From: Syngnathus acus
Taxonomy: Eukaryota > Chordata > Actinopteri > Syngnathiformes > Syngnathidae
NCBI RefSeq assembly: GCF_901709675.1
Contig: NC_051098.1
Location: 11,252,918-11,316,917 of the forward strand
Length of the DNA: 64,000 nucleotides
Direction of reading: 5' to 3'
A program made the translations under genes and the position numbers. Of this stretch, positions 40,601-51,352 are shown one piece after another (within the stretch, counting starts at the first letter, position 1; every line of letters begins with the position of its first letter). The notes under the pieces are model-generated. The model ran no database searches. It saw nothing but the letters and a program-made list of their open reading frames with translations, and was not told the DNA's origin.

Positions 40601-41987
40601 CCGCGGGTATGAATTATTTTGGGGCTTAACTCTGTCTAGTCTATTTGTAGCAGATGTAGGCCAACAATCAAGCCCAAAATAATTCACACCCGTGGGGTAT
40701 AAACAATTTCGGGCTTGACTGTACATTATACAGTTTACAGTCGCCTCTGCAAATCTGTAAGCCATAGTTACGTAAACCATAAGGCCGTTTTAAAATCTGT
40801 ATCCCTCTGCTCTTTTCAGGTGTGACAACACGAGCCAATTGGGCCATGCTGCAAACAGCTCCTTCCCCTTGGGCAGAGTTGGAGTTTGAAAATATCATAC
40901 TCACAGTACCATCAGATGTCGTCAGGAATCTGGATAGACCAGATTTGCTGGCAGCTTTCTGGGACGCAATCATGAAAGGCATTGCTGACTTAGCCGCCAA
41001 GCCGCACAAGTTCCCTCGCAAAGAACGCTTCGTTGCGGATGTGCAGATTTCTTATGGTATGTATGTACTGTATGGACGCCAAAGAGTCTATACAAAACAT
41101 CACTATAGAACTAGCAAAAATAATTTTTGGGGGGAAAACAACTGATGGAGAGTTATTATTTTTATCACTTTTCAGGTTGGATGCACGCCGGGTACCCCAT
41201 CATGATGCACAAGGCCTCGGCAGATGCACTGGTCAACCTGGAGCTTGCCAAGACTAAAGGCCTATGGGGGCCGATCCACGAGCTTGGCCACAACCAGCAG
41301 CGAGATCCCTGGGAGTTCCGGCCACACACTACAGAGTGCACGTGCAATATTTGGTCGGTGTACATCAATGAGGAGGTGTTGGGGATCAGCAGGGAAAAGG
41401 TGAACTCATTTTTCTTCTTTGACTATTTTAGGATGATATTGTTTTAAATTGACAACATTGGTTTTTCAATATAGGCTCATGGAGATGTCACTGCAGAAAA
41501 GAGAAAGAAACGATTGGAGGAATTTGTAAAAGGAGGCAGGCAACTCAGCAAATGGGAGGTGTGGGTGGCTCTTGAAACATATTTGCAGGTGAGAGACAAG
41601 AACCACCTATTTATTTATTTTTTTAGAGACGTTAGTACATTCCTAAGGAATAACAAGGCCTACGTGACCGTGAAGCCTTAACACACCTGTTTGACCTGAA
41701 ATGAAACTGATGCGGATGAATGACACATGTGCCCTTTCACCTAGCTCCAGGAAAGATTTGGCTGGGATGCCTTCAAGAAGGTGTTTGCGACGTACCTCAA
41801 GATAACCGAATATCCAAAGGACAACAACGGCAAGATGAATCTGTATGCGGAGACTTTCTCCAAAACCGTGGGGATGAACTTGTGTGGATTCTTTAAGGCA
41901 TGGAGCTGGCCAATAGAGAAGGCTACAGAGAAGAAAGTAGCCAACCTTCCAACCTGGGTGGACCACCCAATGGTCCGGTTTGGTTGA
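37624..41987 (+). CDS. tcaf: TRPM8 channel-associated factor (TCAF/FAM115) with M60-like peptidase domain
   Basis: Family known in mammals for binding TRPM8 and adjusting its gating and surface delivery. Eleven coding exons: 37624-38258, 38508-38724, 38804-39095, 39174-39475, 39566-39740, 39812-39906, 40155-40365, 40820-41056, 41176-41399, 41475-41588, 41745-41987; 914 aa (human TCAF1 921). The N-terminal half has two related glutamine-amidotransferase-like repeats ([13 protein letters not shown] with [30 protein letters not shown] with [14 protein letters not shown]), each followed by a GGG(V/L)LIGG turn. The C-terminal half is an M60-like region with HELGH (756-760) and a downstream Glu775 ([13 protein letters not shown]), the zinc-protease pattern HExxH...E. 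Intron 3 (39096-39173) is 78 bp, in frame and free of stops. Intron 7 carries a long inverted repeat. Fish often have several copies of this family, so the exact paralogue is unsure. Confidence 0.93.
40574..40721. mobile_element. Inverted-repeat (MITE-like) element in tcaf intron 7
   Basis: Left arm 40574-40627 and right arm 40670-40721 are near-perfect reverse complements (about 52 bp each) around a loop of about 42 bp. The arms begin CAGTCAAGCCC and end GGGCTTGACTG. The structure suggests a non-autonomous DNA transposon or foldback element. No protein is coded and no clear target duplication was identified. Confidence 0.65.
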
Positions 41988-43695
41988 ATGAGCTATGTTG
42001 TCAAATGTGTCAAGATCTGTGCTTTGCCTTCATTAAGGTGACTCTTTTCCATATATTTTGCCAAGTGTTGGTGTTGTACTACCCTCAATGAAATAAGCAC
42101 ACCGGGGAATTTCATACCTTTCTCACAGATTAACTTTTTATCATATGGGTAAAAAAAAAATTAAAACATTGAAACTTGGGTTTTATAAAACACTTAGGGT
42201 GATGGTACAATTGTAAATAACCTTGTCGGGTTTTAAATATATTTGTATTTACACCGTAAACTGGCCAATGAGCATTTACATGGATTACATTTACATAAAC
42301 ATTTGCTTCTTAATTTTAGAAGTACAAAATGGATGGGTGTAAATTTGTATGATAGCAAAAAATGGTGACGGTGTGCTTACGAGCACACATTTAAGTTAAT
42401 TAAATGACATAACTAATCATTTTAAGGTCAAAACAGTCAATCATTTGCTGCCCCAGGTGTCACAATAATGACGTAAAAGAATGCAGTCATTAACTTTTGC
42501 AATGCAATGTTAACACAGGTAGAGCAGCATTTCAAGTTCCCATTAAGAATGTTTTGCCAAAGTAGACTGCTGTAGGTGTGGCGCAATTACTTAAAGAGAA
42601 ACCTTGAAAACAATCAACTGGGACAACAATAAACTGCATTGCAGAAATCAAACATTATTCGCCAACAAGCGTAAAGTCTTAGTTATTATCTAAGCCAAGA
42701 ATGAGCTATTTAAAATAATGCACTAATTTCGTGCATTTTTTCTTCACAAAAATCAAATCATTCAAAATGTTTGTATTATTCAAGTACTATGTTTTGTCCT
42801 ACAATGTTTGTCCTACAAATCCTCAAAAGCAGAACCAGTGTAACCACCAGTAACCAATGCCTGCCATCTAGTGGTTAATATTATAAACGGATCATATCAT
42901 AAAATATCTTAAAACTATTTCATGGGCAACAATATTATTGCGAAACCCGAACAAAAATAAAATGAAATCTTCAACACTGATGAACAACGGAGGTTTGCTC
43001 CTAAAAAAATGATTAAAACAAAATATATTTGGAAAACAATCCGGAAGTGATTCTAAGTAACCATACGGAGGTCCATTGTAGCAGAGGAAACGTTTACAAA
43101 CGTCGAGAAAACGTTACAATAAATTCATCTAGGGTGTGATTGCGCATGCGTGTTGCTCATGCACGACCTAATACCAATTAACGCCAGCCTTTACAAATAT
43201 AAATATTAATTACATTAATAGTGAATTCAAATCAGTGCAAAATGTCCTTATAAATCTGCCTTTCTTTAAATTCAGCACCGCAAATGAACGTGTTCGCCGA
43301 CTGACTTGTTGCAAAACAAAGAGCGCACGTCCTTTGAACGTCACTTATGTATATACTATCACATTCATGGAAGAGTTCATTTATTGCGGTAGTTGTGTAC
43401 ATAAATAGACAAGACGAAGGCATGGAACAGTAGCTCACGTCATATCTACAGTTGAACAACTATTATGATTATGACTCGTTATGACGTCCCTAATATCAAC
43501 AATGCTGAATATCAGTTCAGCCGTCTTGAAAGCTGAGGGATCTCCTCTACTGACATTTCTATTACGGCTTTCCGCTTGAAAAGGGAAATTTCAACTTGAA
43601 CACGCTCTCTATGACGTCCCCAGTCAGTAAATTAGAAGTTCCAGAAAGGTGGACAAGGAACCGCTGACGCTGAAAAGCAAACTGAGCTTTGGAAA
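41988..43695. other. Spacer between tcaf and the HIPK-like gene
   Basis: AT-rich. A candidate tcaf poly(A) signal AATAAA lies at 42628-42633. An NRF1-type site lies at 43141-43152, followed by the presumed leader of the kinase gene. No exon or RNA gene is recognised. Confidence 0.4.
43141..43152. promoter_or_regulatory. NRF1-type site upstream of the HIPK-like gene
   Basis: TGCGCATGCGTG matches the palindromic NRF1 consensus (YGCGCAYGCGCR with one change). It lies about 550 bp before the start codon in otherwise AT-rich DNA, a likely proximal promoter element. Confidence 0.45.
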
Positions 43696-45499
43696 ATGTC
43701 TTCATGGACAAGCTCGGAGTCTTCAGCCTCATCTGTTTCTTCAAGTAAGTGTACTTGGTTTACTTAAATGACTTATTGGGTCAAAAGAAACGTCTACATT
43801 ATTATTATTATTATTCAATTATTTAATTATTTAATTGTTTATTATTATTATTATATTGGGGGAGTTTCATTTACTCACATGTTAATATTAGATGAGTTAG
43901 CCTATCCGTTTTATGATTAAAAGAATAATTAAAAATTGTGCAGGTTACTATGAGAATGGAGTAAGCAGACTTGTCCCACTTTTAAGGCGATAGGCCCGAG
44001 GGCGCTGTCCAGTGCTGAATCCAGGGCCCCGAGCGAAATTTTACTTAATTTGTTTTGCTTTTTTCCCCCTCTTGTTTGTCCTGAGGGTTTGGATGATAGT
44101 CTTTGCTAAATCACCAAAATTGCAAAGATCCATGGATGGAGCAGTTCCAGAACCACCATGCTTCTCACAGACTAACAGTGTCCTCAATTCTATTCCATTT
44201 ACTTGGTATATTTAACGACTGACTTGACAGTGGTGTCGTGTCTTTACTTGTTTTGCAGTGAAAGTGACAAAGCCCGAAGTCAAGATTGGCAAGGTTTTGT
44301 ACAGCAAGTCCAATGCTTACTCCGTCCTGGATTTCATCGGTGAAGGATGCTATGGGAAAGTGGCGGTGTGCAGAAATTTGGAAACGTTCGAGGTGGTAGC
44401 CATCAAGATCTTGAAAAATGACCCTACCATCAAACAGGACACAGAGAAAGAGCTGTCCATGCTGAAAATGATCAGTGTCATGGATGCAGATAGCACCAAC
44501 GTGGTCAAGTTCTTTGAGCAGTTTGAGCACGAGGGAAACATCTGTTTGGTGTTTGAGGTATTGGACTGCGATCTCATCTATCTACTGAAAGAACGACAAC
44601 GTCAGCCGTTGTCTCTGGACGAAATCCGCGGCATTACCCATCAGCTCCTTGTGGCTTTGGTCACCCTGAAGCATCTCGGTATCTTACATGCTGACATTAA
44701 ACCTGACAATATAATGATTGTTAATAGAAAAGAGCAGCCCTTGAAGGTGAAACTGATTGACTTTGGCAATGCCATTCCAGCATCCAAAATTAAGCTGGGC
44801 TTAGAAATTCAACCAGTGGGATATCGAGCTCCAGAAATTACCCTTGGGCTCCCTTACAACGAGAACATAGACGTCTGGAGCGTTGGCTGCATCATGGCTT
44901 TCCTCTTCCTGCCTGGAAACCTATTTGCTGTCAACTGTGAATATCAAATGATGAAGCATATCATCTGCGTTCTGGGCCAGCCAGACGACTACCTACTTCA
45001 AGCTGGGAAATACACTGAGAACTATTTCACTGAAGATGAGGAGGCTGGGGTTTCTCATTATCGCCTCATGACACCTGAAGAATTTGAAGCGGCAAATAAT
45101 GAGAAACCCAAACAACAGGATTCTTGCAGAGAGATTCCCAAACCCCTGGAAGATATGATCGCGTTGCCTCCTGACGAAGAGAGTACGGAAGGTGAAGTGG
45201 AGAACAGGAAGGCTTTCTTAGACCTGCTCAAACAGATGTTGCATCTGGACGGGCAGCAGAGAATCTCTGCTTCGCAAGCATTACAGCATCCTTTCATCAC
45301 AATGCCCCAACAGGCCGACAGTGGCCGCTTGAGCTCTCTGATAGCCATACGCGTGTCAAACGATGAACTACAAATCCCTCCTTCAGAAGAGAATGTTGAC
45401 TTTGATTCCAAGACGAGCATTTTCAAACGGATTCGGAAATTCATACGCCGAATTTCCGCTGCATTTTATCGCATGGCAACGCTACTGGACTCACTCTAG
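43696..45499 (+). CDS. HIPK-like serine/threonine kinase (kinase domain without introns)
   Basis: Exons 43696-43744 and 44259-45499 code 429 aa. A Ser-rich N-terminus of 16 residues precedes a DYRK/HIPK-type kinase domain: glycine loop IGEGCYGKV (43-51), VAIK (Lys66), HADIKPDN (Asp162), IDFG (Asp184), APE (207-209), DVWSVGCI. HADxKP, with Ala in place of Arg, is normal for HIPKs, as is LGLPY after the APE motif, so the enzyme should be active. The HIPK activation-loop tyrosine is replaced by Glu199 (GLEIQPVGYRAPE). After the kinase come an acidic stretch and a basic, amphipathic C-terminus (FKRIRKFIRRISAAFYRMA); the homeobox-binding, PEST and autoinhibitory parts of HIPK1-3 are absent. One 5' intron and an uninterrupted kinase exon suggest a retrocopy origin, typical of fish HIPK-like expansions. 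Confidence 0.85.
43796..43855. repeat. (ATT)n / AT-rich microsatellite
   Basis: ATT and AATT units run through intron 1 of the HIPK-like gene. Confidence 0.7.
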
Positions 45500-45829
45500 A
45501 TTCCCAATTAGCAAATATTTTCATTTAGGTGTACTTGAAATTGTATTTTTATCTCGGGTTGAGCAAATTGAAAAGTTTGATTCACGGAATCCTCTTGACA
45601 ACTTCTTGTCGTCATGGAAATGTAGTCTGCTGGGCTGATTTTGTGCTGAGTCATCACATCACTGTGAGCAATGTCAAGGACTCATACTGGCTACTTCCAT
45701 CGACAATATTGCACGATTGAATTTATATATTATTATTATAAGGCAAACCAATTTCCTCAAGTGTAGATGTTGTATGTCTTTGAGGTCATCTTGAAAGAAC
45801 GTGAAAAAAGAAATTCTGGAACGCTCATC

Positions 45830-45963
45830 TTTATTTGTTTGTCGCTTAAAATTGGATGAACAGCCTCGGTGCTGTAAAAGGGAATGACAAATCATTTTGT
45901 TTTGCCGTTTGAATAGAAAATATATCTTAACAATATGTATCTTTGGCACGATGAGATAATAAA
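45830..45963. terminator. Convergent poly(A) signals: endod1-like (-) 45830, HIPK-like (+) 45958
   Basis: TTTATT (minus AATAAA) at 45830-45835 suits the nuclease gene; AATAAA at 45958-45963 suits the kinase gene and sits nine bases from the nuclease stop. If both are used the transcripts overlap by about 130 bases. The span 45500-45971 holds nothing else. Confidence 0.45.
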
Positions 45964-45971
45964 TGACCGTC

Positions 45972-47389
45972 TCAAATGCTGCAGCTATTGTGGAAGAGCT
46001 CCCCTACTGGTTGATTTGAGAACTCCTGCAGGAACTCGCCGAATTCATCCAAGGAGAATTTCTCCACCCAGTTGTCCTCTGTGTTTCTTGCTGCAGCGGC
46101 GCCCGCTTGAATGGGCCTCTCATTGTTGTCCACGCAGCAGTATGCATTCCACAGGTAGTCTGGGATGTTGACACGCCTCACATTGTTCTTCACAATCCAG
46201 TTATCCGCAGAAGGTACCGCACCCACCAAAACGTAGGCCTTGGAACACTTTTTGCGGAAAAGATCGTTAAGTTGAGACTCGTGGATTCTCCATGCGTCCT
46301 GATTCATTTTGGGGTTCTGCGGAACCACGTTGGTGAGGGTGAATGTGGCATTGCGGCCAGGAACTGTAAAAATAGCGGTGAGGGATTAAAATGCCTACTG
46401 AGAAGACAATGACCTAATCCTCAAAATAAAAATAATGAAAGACAATTCTTGAAGCAGTTATATTACTCAGAAATTGAAGACCCATGAGACTATCTCTCGG
46501 TTACCTGCATGGTGTCCGTTGGGGTTGAGGTGACCTCGGTCAAAGCCAGAGTGTGTGTAGTCCTCATTGAGAGCCTGTTTCTCCCCCAGGTAGATCCCAG
46601 GATAATCTTTCCCCAGCCAGTAACCATCCTTCATCTCTGCTTGCCACGATTTATTTACCAGCTAGAAGAACATCAGAAACAGTTGGCACTTTTATCGGAT
46701 TGTCTCTGCATTGATTCGTGACCTCTGCAGATTTTGCACACTATTATCATAATTATTCATCGTTGTACCAACCTGAGGCTCTACAAACCACCTTCTCTCC
46801 CGTCCACCTCCATTGCTGGGCTCGAACACGTATGCAGAGTAAACTGCAATACGGTGGTGTGTGTCGTACAAAGTGGCAAAGTGATACCTGCACGTATGAA
46901 GAGCCTCATTACTTGTCAAAAACACTTTTTAAAAATTATTATTATACGGAGCACCAGTGACTATTTTCAACACACTTGCTTATCATTTTGAATAGAAAAT
47001 CAAAACACGTTCAAAATCTTTCACCTTGCAATTCAGTATCAAGCATCTGTCCCATAACTTTTGTCCACAGTGTATTTTGTCATATGGAAGCTACAATGCC
47101 ACGATTTACCGGTTAGCAAATCGCTGACAGAGATGAGCAGTGCCAGGTGTTGAAGACCCCCATCTTGGCACTTTGCTTTTGTAGAAATACTTCGAGCATT
47201 CAGGCACATCCTGAGGCAAATTATAAATGTTTACAATTACTGAGAGCACAAACATGCTTTGAGTATTCACTTAAATGCTTCATTTCCCAGAGTGATAAAC
47301 ACCAAACAAACCTCAAATTGTTCCACAAGGTCTCCATGAACAAAAAGGAAGAGTGGCAGAAGAGTGCACAGAGTTGCCAAGGTTTCCAT
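45972..47389 (-). CDS. Secreted endonuclease domain-containing 1 (ENDOD1)-like nuclease
   Basis: DNA/RNA non-specific endonuclease family. Five exons in transcript order: 47389-47312, 47210-47110, 46887-46773, 46661-46505, 46363-45972; 280 aa. A signal peptide (METLATLCTLLPLFLFVHG) is followed by a Cys-containing start (DVPECSKYFYKSKVPRWG), a strand-rich part (RIAVYSAYVFEP), the catalytic DRGHLNP motif (139-145, His142 the expected general base), then TLTNVVPQNPKMNQDAW with the metal-binding asparagine, and a C-terminal region with CCVDNNE. The active-site residues are intact, so it should be catalytically competent and secreted. Fish carry many such genes; some are immune-induced. The exact orthologue is not clear. 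Confidence 0.9.
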
Positions 47390-49203
47390 CTTGGATTTCT
47401 TAGATTGAAGAGAATTAAAAGGTGAGAAATCTAAACTGTTCATTCACTGTGTGTGTACGTGCACTCACCATGCCTCACACTCGTCGGCCGCCGCACTGTG
47501 CAGCGAAGGGAGAGAGGGACTTTCATATATACCACACGTTTCCACATCACCTTTCACCTGTACTAACTTTGTTTATCTCATCTTAAGCTACCACGTGTGC
47601 GTGTGTGTGTGTGTATTAAATGCTTTTTGAGGTCATGAGAATACTATAATAAATTGTGTAGTCAACTAATTAAGTAATTAACAGACACGAGACTAATGTG
47701 GAAATTATTCTGGCATAAATAATATGGAGATTTTGATGATTTGAAATGTAGAATTTCTTTACTTATGTATCAAGAGCTTCAAATATAAAATCCTTTCAGG
47801 CTAAGTAATAATTCATTAGAAGCAGATCCATTTTATACAGCTTGATGATGACATAACATTGCGGTCATGTAGAGCTGAAGCAAATGTGTCAGAGTGGAAT
47901 AAAACATAAGTGTGGTTGACGGATTTGCTTACAAATTGGCACATGGCTGCTCTGGGTTATCACTTTCTTCATGTGTTGCTTTTCCCACGATCACAGCACA
48001 GACGGTGTGAAAACATCACTCAAAGGTTTTGCTCTTACTTGATCACATCACCACTCAAATTAGCCAAACTATTGGATACATATCTAAATATAGGCGGATT
48101 CTGTTGAACATTGACAGAGCTAAAGGGTGGAGTCGGGGGGCAGTGCCTCCTCAATCCCCCAAATATGCTTGGACTCCCTCCATTTTAACAGCATTTTTGG
48201 AAGATTTTTCAATTTGTAAAGAAATATAATGTTTTGAAGAACCCCAGAGATACCTTGGAAGGGCCTCAATGGGGAAAAAAAAAATCCCATCCCCGCCCCA
48301 GAAACGAGAAACTTAAGCTATCAAATTTTTGTATTGGAAAAAATGAATAGAATTGTACACCGTGTTTCTTTTTGCTGTTGCTGTGGCAATATTTTCTCTA
48401 TTAAATACCAAGAGTTGGCTTTTATTTTACTAACAAGTGGACTGGTCGCACAGAGCAACCAGGATGAAGTGTAAAATGTCTTCTGAGTAACACAGCAGCT
48501 GCAAAAATGCTGTTTCACAAAAATAAGGCACCATGCCCATCACCCTAACTCCCCACTACCCAACCAGCTGAACACACACATTTAGTGTTCACCAGTGCTC
48601 ATGAATGTCAGTATGAGTCAAGATGGACTTCTGTTCCCCTTCTAATATCAGTCAAGTTTAATTTATTCATTTATTGAGGGTCGATTGAATTAAAAGAACC
48701 AACTGAACTGAATGTTAATTTGAAATGAAGCCAAATAAAACTATGGAGGCGAAATAGAACAAACAGGGAACATTGGGGATTAGATCATCAGGCTTTATTT
48801 AATCAGACTCATATTTTCCCATTACTTTGCCCTGTGTTCATTTTTCACATTAACGACCCAGCATCAAAATGACTGAGAGACGTTAGGCAACAGGACATGA
48901 AGTTGTAACTGCGTTTGCGGAGTGTAATTATTATTTTTTCTTTATTAAGGACCTGAAATGAAACAAATGTTTAATGACTCATATTGTTTTGATTGTTATT
49001 TTTTTTCCCCCATGTGCAAACACAATAAACAAGAAAGGGCAGACTGATAATAAAGTGTAAATCAAATGCAATTAGTTTGAATGATAAAACTTTATTGTCT
49101 GATGCTGAAAGCATAAAGGGATCAGATTCAAAAATGACAAAATCAAACAGCTGTGGTATTTTCGAATTTAACGTACCTGTTATGATAACGATGAGGTGAA
49201 TTG

Positions 49204-49254
49204 TATTTATGTATTTATGTATTTGTTTATTTATTTATGTATTTATTTATTTAA
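49204..49254. repeat. (TTTA)n/(TATG)n microsatellite
   Basis: Imperfect TTTATGTATTTA-type units. Confidence 0.75.
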
Positions 49255-50102
49255 ATAATATTAACCCACCCACGCAGGCACTGAATGGACTTGCCCAAGG
49301 GGGAAAAAAAAAGGATGTTACTTAATTCTGCCTCTAGGTTGCAGTATTGAATTGTGTTTTTCCACTTCACCTCCTTGTTCTTTCCCCCCATTTAAATCGC
49401 AATTGCAAGATTATTCAATTGCTCCTCCTCAACCAGAAAAAAATATACTTGAGAAATTCATGATCCAGTCTGCTGGGCTGCGTTATTAAAACTAATACAA
49501 ATAATGAACAGGCTTGTCTCAGGTGAAGAATTAAAATGGTCTGAGACTGATAATCATTAAAGATAACTATGAGTGGCAGAAAATTATAGTCGATTAGATT
49601 ATGATTTGCTGGGTTGTATTTTGAAAAGCATTACCTTTATCAGAGCAAATAATTATTCATAGTGTTTCTTCAAGAAACTGTCAATCAAAACTGCCCTTGC
49701 ACTTAAAACGTGGTCACTGGTCGGTTAGCATAAAATTTTTCATTTAATTTGATTTCAATTTCGACAAAGCTCAAATTTCGCTCAATCGTTTACAAAAGAC
49801 TCCATTATGAAATATTCTCTCAGTACAAAACCATGCTCAGTTTTATTTTCTTCTTCATAATTATGACAGCCATACAGTCAAAGTAAAATGTCATATTTAC
49901 TCAAATACTTTACAGCCATGCTATTATTAATTATGAGAGATGACTGGAATTTAGTTTATGGTCAGCAATTTCTTCTGTTTTGTCTTTCACTTTCTACATA
50001 ATTACTTGTCTGGCCGCACCAAAGGCAGATGGCACGACAGAAATCTCAAAGCAGACCGAAGAAAGAATAAGAATTCCATTCCAAACTGATGAAATCCCCC
50101 TC

Positions 50103-50138
50103 CCACCACCACCACCACCACCACCACCACCACCACCA
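50103..50138. repeat. (CCA)n microsatellite
   Basis: About twelve CCA units; they create spurious His, Pro and Val homopolymer frames. Confidence 0.9.
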
Positions 50139-50476
50139 ATCTACAAACAGAAATACAAACCACTTCTTCTGCCCCCCCCTCCCCATTCCTCTTATTGTCC
50201 AGCCTCATTCATTTTTCATTTTTAAGTCATTTCATTTCAGATGCATTCATTTTCAATATATTTATGTATGAGTCTTCCTGACTCTTTCCCCCATACTTGC
50301 CCCTCCCCCTGTTTTTTTTTTAATTCCTCTCTCCTTTCCTCTTTCTTTCTTTCTCCATCCTCACCTCTCTTCGTGGCTTCATCCTTGCTTTCCCCTATCA
50401 CCACCCCCTGCCCCAGTCCATCCCATTACTGTAATCCATCACTTCTCCATCAGCCACCATGCAAACAGGCCTCCTG

Positions 50477-50490
50477 GTTACCATAGTAAC
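50477..50490. promoter_or_regulatory. RFX X-box
   Basis: GTTACCATAGTAAC fits the RFX palindrome GTHNCCATRGNAAC at every position. It is followed by three inverted CCAAT boxes (50526-50530, 50541-50545, 50575-50579). Confidence 0.6.
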
Positions 50491-50713
50491 CACCTCCCGG
50501 CCTAGTACCGCATTGCCCCTTTCTGATTGGTTGGCAAAGGATTGGCAGTCTCAGTCTGTCTGGGAGATGTGGTAATTGGCTGGTTAGTCACACACAGGCA
50601 CAGCACACACACACACACGTGCACGCACATGCACGTGTGCGCACACACACACACACGTACACAAATATTTCCATAGTTATCAAAGGGAAACTGAGGTCAG
50701 CATGATGAAGTTA

Positions 50714-50730
50714 AAGATGGCGGCGCTTGG

Positions 50731-50774
<44 letters not shown>

Positions 50775-50821
50775 TGCATTTACTCAGATGTGGGGTTTTC
50801 TAAGGTTTTAGAAATGGCGGC
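50714..50821 (+). promoter_or_regulatory. Two YY1-type ATGGCGGC sites
   Basis: AAGATGGCGGC (50714-50724) is a full YY1 consensus; AAATGGCGGC (50812-50821) is a close second and puts an ATG in good context. A (GT)n run lies between them. Such sites usually mark promoters and first exons of vertebrate genes, but none is recognised here. Confidence 0.45.
50732..50768. repeat. (GT)n microsatellite
   Basis: Pure GT dinucleotide run of about 18 units. Confidence 0.95.
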
Positions 50822-51320
50822 AAGGGGTGGGGGGTATTTGAGCATGGGAAGGTTGGAGTCCTGCCAAATATTGAATGCAGGAAGTATTTCAACATGTTTT
50901 CAAAGCCCATTCCACATTTAAAACACTTATCCCTGCCTCGAGGAAGCAGTTTGGTGTCTGGCTTGTGGAAGCAGGCAGAGAAGGCAAAATGGAATGGTTG
51001 ATCAGCTCAACTACACCCTGCTGCTGTTGCTCGGTTGGGTCTGGTCAACACAGCCACTGTGATGAATGTCTCGTCTGCAGGAGTACATCACAAAGAGCAA
51101 AAAGTGGACCTGCCCTGAATAGCAAAGTGTGCTTGCTTGCTTCTGCAGTGATTCTCTGAAGGCAACTGCAGACCCCAATCTTATCTTTTATAGATTTCTA
51201 CCATAGACAGTGATGTTAAGTTACTTCCAAATGTAATATATTTCATATTACTACCCACTTGCATTTGAAAGTAAGAAATTCCTTTAAAATATCACGTTTA
51301 CATGCTTTGCGTCGAAGAAC

Positions 51321-51352
51321 ATAAATAAATACATAAATAAATAAATAAATGC
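51321..51352. repeat. (AAAT)n microsatellite
   Basis: Short imperfect AAAT repeat. Confidence 0.7.

Noticed and set aside
44690-44720. Kinase motif HAD instead of HRD taken as a sign of a pseudokinase
   Set aside because: HADLKPEN is normal in the HIPK family; Lys, Asp and DFG are all present.
47147-47425. 92-residue plus-strand open frame
   Set aside because: Antisense to endod1-like exons 1-2, which encode a signal peptide and the conserved Cys-rich start.
49980-50225. Open frames with Pro, His or Val runs around the (CCA)n repeat
   Set aside because: They come from the microsatellite read in several frames on both strands and have no domain, start context or splice support.
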